A DNA stretch of 64,000 nucleotides. It comes from Chlamydiota bacterium (GTDB lineage Bacteria; Chlamydiota; Chlamydiia; Chlamydiales; Rhabdochlamydiaceae). The notes beneath the pieces are model-generated. The model searched no databases and was not told the DNA's origin. It saw only the letters and a program-made list of their open reading frames with translations. The stretch's first letter is position 1. Every line of letters starts with the position of its first letter. Position numbers and translations under genes: made by a program. Where the stretch lies: NCBI GenBank assembly GCA_021772335.1, contig JAJFMD010000006.1, positions 88,857 through 152,856 on the forward strand, given 5' to 3'. Below, in pieces: positions 8,479 to 16,491 of this stretch.

Positions 8479-9438
8479 TTATGCATATTCATTAGGTTCA
8501 GTCGGATCTTCACTTGCTCCCATATCTAGAAGTGCTAGTTGAATTTGAGAAGTCATGCTGGGGCGGTTTGTTATTAACCAATTAACTGTTAGGCGTTTAG
8601 TGCTATAGCCAAAGCGCAAAGGAAGGCTGACTACATTTTGATCTGCGCCTTGAGCAATAATAGCGTTTAAATCTTCAGGATGGGGGATAAAATTCATGAC
8701 AATACAGCTGTTTGAACAGTTATCTGGACGTAAAAAACTGCTTATAGCTCTAGGAGGAAAGAAGATGGGCAATATGACAGGATGTCTTGTATTGATACCT
8801 TCGTCTGTTTCATCGTCTACACCAATGCAAAATGAATCTACTTTGACAAATAACCACATATGATCAGATCTAACTTGCTTAGAGATAGGAGCATCGGGAA
8901 ATTGTTCGTACTGATGAACGTTTCGGGCTACTGTAATGCTAGGTAAACCAGATTGATCTAACAGCAATGGAAGTAGTTCAGTTTGGAGATCTATTTCAGA
9001 TTGAGGATTCGTGGGGTTAAATGGGCTATTCAAGAGATTAACTGCAGTATAGTTTGGGATGTTGTATTCAATGTTGTAGACTCCTCCTAAATCTTGAATA
9101 ACAGAACGAGGAAAGAAAGCAGAGTATTTTTGATGTATTTTTTTTTCCTGACGCATACGTTGATAAACAGCCTTTGGAGTTTCTTGAGGTCCAATTTCAG
9201 GGTGATGCCGATCGTGTGCTTCTTGGGAAAAATCACGCTGTTGAAGTTTTATCCAAAGACTATCTTCACAAGTTGCTTTGCTCCATGCGCGGTTTGCAGG
9301 AGCAATAGCAGCAATGGTCTCTAGATGACAAAAGCTTAGAATATGCTCCGCAACTTCAGGAGAGATTTTTTCCCCATGAGGAGCGGTGAACTCAAAAAAT
9401 GATGCTGGAGCTTGTGTTACAGAAGTAGTTGTACTCAT
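8479..9438 (-). CDS. F-box domain protein, paralogue 3
   Basis: The product has 319 residues, with an F-box at about 24-66 (ISPEVAEHILSFCHLETIAA, then DSLWIKLQ). The helix residues VNRAWR of the sister copies become ANRAWS here. The first twenty residues are identical to paralogue 2, and long blocks of the C-terminal region are shared (for example HMWLFVKVDSFCIGVDDETD). It lacks the acidic 12-bp repeat expansion of paralogue 2. The gene lies just downstream of dnaK on the same strand, but a strong terminator separates them, so it probably has its own promoter in the AT-rich leader at 9439-9530. Its function as a ubiquitin-ligase adaptor effector is inferred from the domain. Confidence 0.82.
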   Translation of the reverse strand: MSTTTSVTQAPASFFEFTAPHGEKISPEVAEHILSFCHLETIAAIAPANRAWSKATCEDSLWIKLQQRDFSQEAHDRHHPEIGPQETPKAVYQRMRQEKKIHQKYSAFFPRSVIQDLGGVYNIEYNIPNYTAVNLLNSPFNPTNPQSEIDLQTELLPLLLDQSGLPSITVARNVHQYEQFPDAPISKQVRSDHMWLFVKVDSFCIGVDDETDEGINTRHPVILPIFFPPRAISSFLRPDNCSNSCIVMNFIPHPEDLNAIIAQGADQNVVSLPLRFGYSTKRLTVNWLITNRPSMTSQIQLALLDMGASEDPTEPNEYA

Positions 9439-9536
9439 TTGATTCCTAAGTATTATTTGTTTTATTGAAGATAATTATAACATAATTTTAGCTTTTATTA
9501 AATATATAAAAATAATTTTAATTTAAGGGTAAAATA

Positions 9537-9564
9537 AAGCCGATAAGGGAGTCCTTATCGGCTT
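9537..9564 (-). terminator. Terminator of the hrcA-grpE-dnaK operon
   Basis: A perfect 12-bp stem (AAGCCGATAAGG at 9537-9548 with CCTTATCGGCTT at 9553-9564) has a 4-base loop. Read on the minus strand it is followed by TATTTTACCCTT, a T-rich tract. It lies 26 bases after the dnaK stop codon. Confidence 0.9.
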
Positions 9565-9590
9565 ATAGGGGCTATCTGATGGAGGAGAGA

Positions 9591-11504
9591 TTACTTCTCT
9601 TCGTCAACGATCTCGACTTCAGCTTCTTCAACTTCAGGCTCGCTTTTTTGCTCAGGAGCTTCAGGAGCGGGTTGAGCTTGGGCGTTTTCCTGCATTGAGG
9701 AGCCAATTTTTTGCATTGCGGTGTTAAGATCAGTAGTTGCTGATTTAATCGCGTTAGAGTCGTTGTCTTTCATCGCTTTGTTGAGCAGATCAATCTTTCC
9801 TTGGATCTCATCGACGACATCGCCAGGAAGTTTTTCTTTGTACTCATCGAGCGATTTTTGAGCGCGGAAGGAGAGTGCTTCACCTTCGTTGCGAAGATCA
9901 ACTTCTTCTTTGCGTTTTTTGTCAGCTTCAGCGTTTTCTTCTGCATCTTTGAGCATGCGTTTGATCTCGTTTTCATCGAGGCCTGATTTAGCTTCGATAC
10001 GGATCTTTTGCTCTTTACCACTTTTTGTATCTTTAGCAGAAACGTGCAAGATACCGTCAGCGTCAATGTCAAAGCACACTTCGATCTGTGGCATACCGCG
10101 GGGCGCTGGAGGGATATCAGTAAGATCGAAACGGCCAATCTCTTTGTTATCACTCGCCATTTTACGCTCACCTTGAAGAACGACGATCGTTACTGCAGGT
10201 TGGTTATCCGCAGCAGTTGAGAACACTTGCTTCTTCTGCGTTGGAATTGTTGTATTGCGCTCTACGAGTGGTGTTAAAACACCGCCGAGTGTCTCAATAC
10301 CGAGAGTTAGAGGAATAACATCGAGAAGGAGAACGTCTTTGACATCTCCTGCAAGAACTCCACCTTGGATTGCGGCACCGATGGCAACAACTTCATCAGG
10401 ATTTACACCTTTATGAGCAGGTTTACCGAAGATCTCTTCTACTTTTTTCTCAACAGCAGGCATACGCGTCATACCACCAACGAGAATGACTTCGTTGATT
10501 TGAGACTTATCTAGACCTGAGTCTTTAAGTGCTTTTAAGCAAGGCTCAATAGTACGTTCGATCAGGCTGTTAACGAGGCTTTCGAATTTAGCGCGAGTTA
10601 GTGTCAAAGCGAGGTGTTTTGGGCCTGATTCATTCATCGTGATGAACGGTTGGTTGATCTCTGTTGTTGTGGTTCCGGAAAGCTCAATTTTTGCTTTCTC
10701 TGCAGCATCGCGTAGGCGTTGAAGCGCCATTGCATCTTTAGTCAGATCAATGCCGTGTTCTTTTTTAAATTCATCGAGGATCCAGTTGAGAATTGCATTG
10801 TCAAAGTCATCTCCACCGAGTTGTGTATCACCGTTAGTTGATAGTACTTCAAAAACGCCATCACCAATCTCTAGGATTGAGATGTCAAATGTTCCTCCAC
10901 CAAGGTCAAAGACAGCGATTTTGCTATCGGTGTTTTTATCAAGACCGTAGGCAAGAGCGGCTGCTGTAGGCTCTGGAATAATGCGTTTAACATCAAGTCC
11001 TGCAATGCGACCGGCATCTTTAGTTGATTGGCGCTGCGCATCGTTAAAGTAAGCTGGAACTGTGATGACAGCTTCTGTGATTTTTTCACCAAGATAAGCT
11101 TCAGCAGTTTCTTTCATTTTTGTAAGAACTTGAGCTCCCACTTCTTCTGGTGTTAGCAAGACGCCGTCAATTTCAATTGCAGCATCGCCATTGCTGTTTG
11201 CTTTAACTTTATAGGGGACTGTATTGATTTCATTTGCAACTTCTTGAAATTTGCGTCCAATGAAGCGTTTTGCTGAATATACAGTGCGCTCTGGATGTGT
11301 GACAGCTTGACGTTTTGCTGGGACACCAACAAGACGTTCATCTTTTTTATAACAAACCATTGAAGGTGTTGTGCGTGCTCCTTCAGCATTAGCAATTACC
11401 TTCGGAGTTCCGCCTTCCATAATTGAAACGCAGGAATTGGTTGTTCCGAGGTCAATACCAATGATTTTTGATTTGCGCCCGGTGTTCTTTTTTTCTTCAG
11501 CCAT
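9591..11504 (-). CDS. dnaK: Chaperone DnaK (Hsp70)
   Basis: DnaK is the cytosolic ATP-dependent Hsp70 chaperone, working with GrpE (next gene upstream) and a DnaJ encoded elsewhere. The 637-residue protein has the N-terminal phosphate-binding motif [15 protein letters not shown], the [19 protein letters not shown] second phosphate loop (here [19 protein letters not shown]) and [17 protein letters not shown]. The substrate domain begins near the [14 protein letters not shown] linker. The C-terminus is acidic (EVEIVDEEK), as usual for bacterial DnaK. It is 13 bases downstream of grpE, in the order hrcA-grpE-dnaK found in Chlamydia and many Firmicutes. It is likely repressed by HrcA through the CIRCE element at 13284-13310. 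Confidence 0.99.
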   Translation of the reverse strand: MAEEKKNTGRKSKIIGIDLGTTNSCVSIMEGGTPKVIANAEGARTTPSMVCYKKDERLVGVPAKRQAVTHPERTVYSAKRFIGRKFQEVANEINTVPYKVKANSNGDAAIEIDGVLLTPEEVGAQVLTKMKETAEAYLGEKITEAVITVPAYFNDAQRQSTKDAGRIAGLDVKRIIPEPTAAALAYGLDKNTDSKIAVFDLGGGTFDISILEIGDGVFEVLSTNGDTQLGGDDFDNAILNWILDEFKKEHGIDLTKDAMALQRLRDAAEKAKIELSGTTTTEINQPFITMNESGPKHLALTLTRAKFESLVNSLIERTIEPCLKALKDSGLDKSQINEVILVGGMTRMPAVEKKVEEIFGKPAHKGVNPDEVVAIGAAIQGGVLAGDVKDVLLLDVIPLTLGIETLGGVLTPLVERNTTIPTQKKQVFSTAADNQPAVTIVVLQGERKMASDNKEIGRFDLTDIPPAPRGMPQIEVCFDIDADGILHVSAKDTKSGKEQKIRIEAKSGLDENEIKRMLKDAEENAEADKKRKEEVDLRNEGEALSFRAQKSLDEYKEKLPGDVVDEIQGKIDLLNKAMKDNDSNAIKSATTDLNTAMQKIGSSMQENAQAQPAPEAPEQKSEPEVEEAEVEIVDEEK

Positions 11505-11517
11505 AGTATTACCCTTG

Positions 11518-12054
11518 TTATTGTTTTAATTCTTCTTCTGAGGGTTGTACTTCCTCAGATTGTGGTGCTTTTGCGACTTTAACGCGTGCAGCGCGCAGAG
11601 TGCGGTCACCACATTTATATCCTTTTAAAAACTCTTTTACGATCGTCCCATCGGGATGCTCTTCAGTTTCCATAACTTCGACAGCTTCGTGTAGGTGGGG
11701 GTCGAAGAAGTTACCCTCGGAGTGGAATGCGATAACGCCATTGTTGTTGAGCATATCTTTAAATTGAGAGAGGATCATCTGAAAGCCTTGAGCCCAATTG
11801 CGTGTGTCATCAGACATTTGATCTGTGAATTTGAGTGCATTCTCTAGGTTGTCTAGAGGATGGAGTATTTCAGAAATTGCATTTTCAATAGCAAAGCGCG
11901 TTGCATCGATTTTTTCTTTTTGCATCCGCTTGCGTAGATTTTCTGATTCGGCTAGAACGAGGAGATATTTGTTTTTAAACTCCTGCAGCTCTTGCTGAAG
12001 CTTTTCAAGCTCGCTGAGCTCTTCTGTCGTCGAATGATTCTCTTGTTCTTCCAT
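11518..12054 (-). CDS. grpE: Nucleotide exchange factor GrpE
   Basis: GrpE exchanges ADP for ATP on DnaK. The product has 178 residues. The N-terminal half is a long charged coiled coil, including [14 protein letters not shown]. The C-terminal beta domain shows the family pattern ([47 protein letters not shown], seen in pieces). It lies between hrcA (3-base gap) and dnaK (13-base gap) and would be co-transcribed and HrcA-controlled. Confidence 0.98.
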   Translation of the reverse strand: MEEQENHSTTEELSELEKLQQELQEFKNKYLLVLAESENLRKRMQKEKIDATRFAIENAISEILHPLDNLENALKFTDQMSDDTRNWAQGFQMILSQFKDMLNNNGVIAFHSEGNFFDPHLHEAVEVMETEEHPDGTIVKEFLKGYKCGDRTLRAARVKVAKAPQSEEVQPSEEELKQ

Positions 12055-12057
12055 ATG

Positions 12058-13218
12058 TTAATTATCCTTTTTATTATCCAAAAGCAAGCATTCAGCTTGG
12101 CTATGTACATGCTCTGGGCTTTCTTTAAAGTCGACAACACGCATTTGTGCTTGTCGATAAGTCATTTTAAATTTGTATAAACTTTGCGTTAAGCTTTCGC
12201 TGATTAAATCTGCGGCGCGTTTTAGTAGAGGAAAAAGTTTGCGGTAGGGGAGGCGTTTGGGGCCGAGAACGGCGAGAGCTCCAACTGTTGTTTGATTGAT
12301 CTTGTAGGGTACTGCGATGATCGCACACTCTTTTAGGGTGGGGGCGATGAAGTTAAGGTCACTGCCAATCCAATAGGTTAAGCGTTGGTTATGAATGCAA
12401 TGGCGAAGTAGCGTGCGCAGCTCTTGAGGGTTTTCAAAAAGGGAGAGGCCATTGGCGAGACTGCTTGGATCATTAAAGTCAGGGTAGTGCAAGAGGTTGG
12501 AGAATCCCGCTTTGTGAAGATCTTCTACTTGGAAATTTGAATGACGTACGATATGGCGTAGCATCAGTTCGTTATAAAACTCGGTTGAGAGCTTTTCTTC
12601 ATCAGCAGAAAGATTGGGGCGCTCAGTTGCTTGAAGGCGCCATTTAAGATGAGATTCAATGTTTTTGACAGCTTTTTCTTTTAAAGGCTTGTCTATTGAA
12701 AGAAGTTCAGTATGGACTAGTCCAAAGTCGGTGATAATTGCGCATAAGCAGCGCTCGTGATCGATTGGCAAAAGCTTAATATCAGCAACGAAGTCTTGAT
12801 CGAAACGGGGCGCGGAAAGAAAAACTGCACATGAGCTCGCTTCTGCTAAAAGTTCTGTTGCTTGCTGGAGATATTTGGCAATTGCTCGGGTATTTTGTTT
12901 AAGTTGGTCTTTTAAAAAACGATCGAGTTTTTTATCAAAATCGGCGTCATTAAGGTGGAGTTGTGCGTAGAGTCTTAAAGCTTGTTCAGTAGGAATGCGT
13001 CCACCAGAGGCGTGCACTTGCTCGAGATATCCTTCGTTTTCAAGCTTGGAGAAATAATTACGGATTGTCGCTGAGCTTAAATTTTTAAAACCATTTTCTT
13101 TGAGTGTATTAGAACCAATCGGCGTGCCAGACTCTAGATAGAGTTCAATCAAACCGAGCAGTACCAGACGCTCTCGTTGGTCTTTGGAAGGACGTTTAGG
13201 TGTGATGCTTTTTAACAT
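12058..13218 (-). CDS. hrcA: Heat-inducible transcription repressor HrcA
   Basis: HrcA binds CIRCE operators and represses chaperone genes until heat shock titrates it through GroEL. The product has 386 residues. The N-terminal winged helix includes LVLLGLIELYLESGTPIGSNTLKE and SSATIRNYFSKLENEGYLEQ, followed by the family stretch HASGGRIPTEQALRLYA. The GAF-like middle and dimerisation parts follow (ECAIIAVPYKINQTTVGALAVLGPKRLPY). It is about 40 residues longer than typical bacterial HrcA. Chlamydial HrcA proteins are known to carry such a C-terminal tail, which in Chlamydia dampens repression. The tail here ends VHSQAECLLLDNKKDN. The gene autoregulates through the CIRCE site 66 bases upstream. 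Confidence 0.97.
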   Translation of the reverse strand: MLKSITPKRPSKDQRERLVLLGLIELYLESGTPIGSNTLKENGFKNLSSATIRNYFSKLENEGYLEQVHASGGRIPTEQALRLYAQLHLNDADFDKKLDRFLKDQLKQNTRAIAKYLQQATELLAEASSCAVFLSAPRFDQDFVADIKLLPIDHERCLCAIITDFGLVHTELLSIDKPLKEKAVKNIESHLKWRLQATERPNLSADEEKLSTEFYNELMLRHIVRHSNFQVEDLHKAGFSNLLHYPDFNDPSSLANGLSLFENPQELRTLLRHCIHNQRLTYWIGSDLNFIAPTLKECAIIAVPYKINQTTVGALAVLGPKRLPYRKLFPLLKRAADLISESLTQSLYKFKMTYRQAQMRVVDFKESPEHVHSQAECLLLDNKKDN

Positions 13219-13224
13219 TTTACC

Positions 13225-13248
13225 AGATCAAAATTATAATTCTGATCT
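13225..13248. repeat. 24-bp imperfect palindrome in the hrcA leader
   Basis: The arms AGATCA..AATT (13225-13235) and AATT..TGATCT (13238-13248) pair around an AT centre, with one mismatch per arm. It lies between CIRCE and the hrcA start and within 7 bases of the ATG. It could be a leader hairpin that hides the ribosome binding site or a second operator. No function is assignable from sequence. Confidence 0.5.
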
Positions 13249-13283
13249 TATGTTAGCAGAAAAGGCTTGAGAGCGCAAGAAAT

Positions 13284-13310
13284 TTAGCACTCTTAAATTT
13301 TGATTGCTTA
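13284..13310 (-). promoter_or_regulatory. CIRCE operator (HrcA binding site)
   Basis: TTAGCACTC (13284-13292), nine bases, then GATTGCTTA (13302-13310). The left arm matches the CIRCE consensus exactly, and the right arm matches GAGTGCTAA at seven of nine positions. Its place upstream of hrcA-grpE-dnaK is the standard one. The weakened arm may reduce HrcA affinity. Confidence 0.9.
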
Positions 13311-13345
13311 AAAGGTGTTATAATCTGTTGATTTATAGGTATTTA

Positions 13346-16300
13346 CTAATCATTGCTAATGATTTCTTGATCATTGGCAATGAGAGGAAGAACGTCAACA
13401 ATCGTTGGATGCCAGTCTAATCCGCGCTTATAGACCACTTGCGAGGCGAGATGGCAGGCGATAATTGCTTTTTTGTGAATATCAGGAATATTTAAAATAT
13501 TTTCTTGATATTTGGTACGCAGTAGAGGAAGGCAGTAGTTGAGTAAGCAGCGTATTAAAGGATCATTGGGGTCATTGGATAGAGATATGGACTGTAGGAA
13601 ATCGTAGATCTGATAGGTAAAGGTGTTAATCCTATCGGAGATCATTTCAGATATATCGCTTAAGAATTCATGGTTTTCTGCATGTGTTTTTAGTAGGAGC
13701 TGTGCTTCATTTTTAGCCATGCGGCGAATCGTTGCTAAAATCTCTTCCATAAACTCAGGTTTTTCTGCTAGAAATTGCTCAGAGGTAATGGTTAATCCGA
13801 TCAGAACCTCGAGTGAGGAGCAGATCACTCCGCCTTTATTTGCTGAGCTATCTTTAATAAGGATTACGCCGAGATTTTCTAGTTCGTGACGTGCTGTAGG
13901 CGTAAGGTATAAATTTGCTCCTTCAACAATTGCGCGTGAGGTGGGCTGACCGGTTTCGTCGAGATACTCTCTCCAATTGTTCGCATTGAGTGTGCGCGGT
14001 CTGCCGCCAGCAGGAACAAACACATCGGTATGCACTTGATTGAGGTTATGACGAAAGAGGGTATTCATCTCATTGCCCGATAGCCACTCTTCGATTAAGC
14101 GCCCTTTTTCTCGGCGCCAGCATAAGCTTTGTTGTGTGTAAGGATCTATTTCTCGTTTAGTTTGTAAATCGAGCAAAAATCCGCCTTCGTTGAGTTTTTT
14201 TGCAGGATAGTTGCAGATGGGTTTTCCCTCTTCAAATAAGGTTTTCATTGCTTTAAGATCAAGACCTTCAGGATCATAAATTGTTCCTGAGACATCGGTT
14301 AGCGCGAGCAGTTTTGCCGTTTTGGGGTAATAGCGATAGAGATTGAGAATGAGATTACCTGCAACATCGCCATCAGGGCCACCTGATATTTTAATTGTGA
14401 AGGGGTCTACTTTTGGATCGATGCCTAAAAAAAGCAACACTTCTTCCATGTAGACGTTGACGCTAAGCGATGTAACGCCATATTCCTTATGGTTAATCCC
14501 TGTGCTCGGTTTGCTTGTAATAAATGATGCGCCAGGAGCGTAGTGATGATTTTTGCTGTATTCTGCCATCCAGTCGATCATGACATTGTGCATGTTTTCA
14601 TCGGGTCCGAGATAGATATATTCGGGTTTTTTCCAGTAGTCGACAATGTTCTTAGTCCGCAATTTTCCATCGGGCTCGCAATTAACTAGGACGAGAAAGC
14701 TCTCAATAAATGAACGCTGAGCATGATAGAGATGCTCGAGCTTTTGTTCTTTATGATACTCTTCGATTCTTTTCTCGATTTCTTTTTCTTTAACATCAGC
14801 TTTTTCAAGTTCTTTGCGATAAATATCAGCTTCTGAGTAGCGTTTTTCATAAGGCTCTAGAAAGATTACCGCTTTAGATCCCCCTTCGGGAATGTCTTTG
14901 TTTTTCCGCTGTTGAGTAAATGAGAGTGCATAACATTCGGAAAAGACATTATTGCGCTCGACGATCATTTGCTCCATGCCGCGTGGGATCACGGTACGTA
15001 GACCGCCACGTGAGAGATCTTTAAAGCGGATATGAAAACCGATAAAAAACATTCCTTTGCTAAAGAAGACGGAATAGGGGAGTTCTGGAAATTTTTCTTG
15101 GCGGTCATAAGGCAAATAGTTCATGAAGTTAGGATCGAGACGAAAACAGTAGCTTGTTTTATTATTGCGATAGAAATTGGTTTTTAGTGTGTGATTGATA
15201 AAGTTCATTCCTTGAAAGAGAATATTTTTACGACGCATATCATTGATTTCATGACCTGTATCGAGGCGATCAACTGCGGATAGGAATTCTTCTTTGATCT
15301 GATTGAATTGCTCGATGTCGTTTTTTTCAGGATGAAATTTTAGTTCAAAAGCTTTGGCGAGCTGCTCTGTGAGCTCTGGATGACGGCATAATGCTTCTTC
15401 AATATACATTGGTGCGTACATATTGAGATCTGCGTGAACAAGCATTTGGTGAATGAAGTCGATTGAGCATTTAATGAAATTACTTAAGTTTCCGGATAAC
15501 AGGCCTTTATCGACAAACAAGTCGTCGATCGCTTCATAACCTTCGAAGTATTTTACCGTGAGTATCTCTTTGAGAAGGTCGTCGATATCAGATTCTTCCC
15601 AAGCGGCATTGCCGTTTTGTCCATGCAGGCCAAGAGACATAATCAATACGCTATTGGAACTATGAGGTTTAATGTAGGCAGCATTGACTTTTTTCATCAC
15701 AAGACCATGACGATAAATCGTTTTGGCAATGCGATAGATGAAATGCCGTTTGGGCACATTACTCCAGGCGAGAACGATTTGCAACGAAGGAATGTCGCGA
15801 TTTTCTTGCCAATCTTTGTTGTATCTCACTTCATATTGGCAGGCGTCATTATCTCTTGCTTGGAAGTACAGTTTGATTGCCGTTATGAGGCGTTCTTTAG
15901 TTAGAGAGAGTAGGAAGCGCGGGTTGATATCGTCGATGAGTTGATCAAATTCTTTATCGTTAATCGTTAATTCTTTTTCTCGGATGATATCGCGGATCTC
16001 TTCTCGTTGAGCTTTTGTTAGTTCTTTCTCTCCGATTTCTGAAAAAACGATGACTGCAATACGTAAGTTACTGCGAATGCGGGAAATAGGAGGGGGGACG
16101 TCTGAAACAAAGGCACGGTATTTCTTAATACCATACATGCGGTAGTTCTTAAGAATTTTAAGGTCAGCATCGGCGCTATCAAGTCTTATAGCAATCGCAC
16201 GTCCTTTTAGATCAATTTGAGTTTCATAGTCTTGCAAATCAAAATTGATCAAGCTGTGTGCGATCATCATCAGATCTTCTTGACTGATTTCCTTGTAGAT

Positions 16301-16405
16301 TGCCGGAGGCATATGATTTTGTAACCATCGGTAGTATTCCTCAAGTTGTTTAGCCTCTTTCTCTAAGGCTTCTTTGAGAAACTTTTCCCGCTCTTCTTTA
16401 GCCAT
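13346..16405 (-). CDS. NAD-specific glutamate dehydrogenase, large (115-kDa) type
   Basis: This enzyme converts glutamate to 2-oxoglutarate and ammonia with NAD, feeding the TCA cycle from host amino acids. The 1019-residue protein resembles the large NAD-GDH class (yeast Gdh2-like) rather than the 450-residue hexameric type. Recognisable elements are the long N-terminal regulatory region, the catalytic core with FKDLSRGGLRTVIPRG and KDIPEGGSKAVIFLEP (active-site lysine region), and the nucleotide-binding stretch KISGGPDGDVAGNLI. FVPAGGRPRTLN and VEGANLYLTPTARHELE follow. A strong ribosome binding site (AGGAG) precedes the ATG. It is transcribed in the same direction as the surface protein gene upstream, with an 86-base gap. 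This gene is absent from Chlamydiaceae as far as I know; that is recall, not a search. Confidence 0.88.
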   Translation of the reverse strand: MAKEEREKFLKEALEKEAKQLEEYYRWLQNHMPPAIYKEISQEDLMMIAHSLINFDLQDYETQIDLKGRAIAIRLDSADADLKILKNYRMYGIKKYRAFVSDVPPPISRIRSNLRIAVIVFSEIGEKELTKAQREEIRDIIREKELTINDKEFDQLIDDINPRFLLSLTKERLITAIKLYFQARDNDACQYEVRYNKDWQENRDIPSLQIVLAWSNVPKRHFIYRIAKTIYRHGLVMKKVNAAYIKPHSSNSVLIMSLGLHGQNGNAAWEESDIDDLLKEILTVKYFEGYEAIDDLFVDKGLLSGNLSNFIKCSIDFIHQMLVHADLNMYAPMYIEEALCRHPELTEQLAKAFELKFHPEKNDIEQFNQIKEEFLSAVDRLDTGHEINDMRRKNILFQGMNFINHTLKTNFYRNNKTSYCFRLDPNFMNYLPYDRQEKFPELPYSVFFSKGMFFIGFHIRFKDLSRGGLRTVIPRGMEQMIVERNNVFSECYALSFTQQRKNKDIPEGGSKAVIFLEPYEKRYSEADIYRKELEKADVKEKEIEKRIEEYHKEQKLEHLYHAQRSFIESFLVLVNCEPDGKLRTKNIVDYWKKPEYIYLGPDENMHNVMIDWMAEYSKNHHYAPGASFITSKPSTGINHKEYGVTSLSVNVYMEEVLLFLGIDPKVDPFTIKISGGPDGDVAGNLILNLYRYYPKTAKLLALTDVSGTIYDPEGLDLKAMKTLFEEGKPICNYPAKKLNEGGFLLDLQTKREIDPYTQQSLCWRREKGRLIEEWLSGNEMNTLFRHNLNQVHTDVFVPAGGRPRTLNANNWREYLDETGQPTSRAIVEGANLYLTPTARHELENLGVILIKDSSANKGGVICSSLEVLIGLTITSEQFLAEKPEFMEEILATIRRMAKNEAQLLLKTHAENHEFLSDISEMISDRINTFTYQIYDFLQSISLSNDPNDPLIRCLLNYCLPLLRTKYQENILNIPDIHKKAIIACHLASQVVYKRGLDWHPTIVDVLPLIANDQEIISND

Positions 16406-16491
16406 ACATTATTATTCTCCTATTAATAATTATATAACAATTTATATATTAAGAAATAATAATATTGGTTTTTTTAGTTATAAATAAGATA

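Larger units (their letters stand above)
7343..9530 (-). repeat. Tandem duplication units carrying F-box genes 2 and 3
   Basis: Two units of about 1.1 kb (7343-8436 and 8437-9530) have the same order on the minus strand: near-identical AT-rich leader with the same ribosome binding site (TAGGAATCAAATG), F-box CDS, and stem-loop with the GCCGATAAGG core. The noncoding leaders are almost as alike as the genes, so the duplication covered whole transcription units and is fairly recent. F-box gene 1 has a similar leader but a different terminator. Confidence 0.8.

Noticed and set aside
9770..11395. Several open frames on both strands inside dnaK
   Set aside because: They are codon-bias shadows of a strongly conserved gene.
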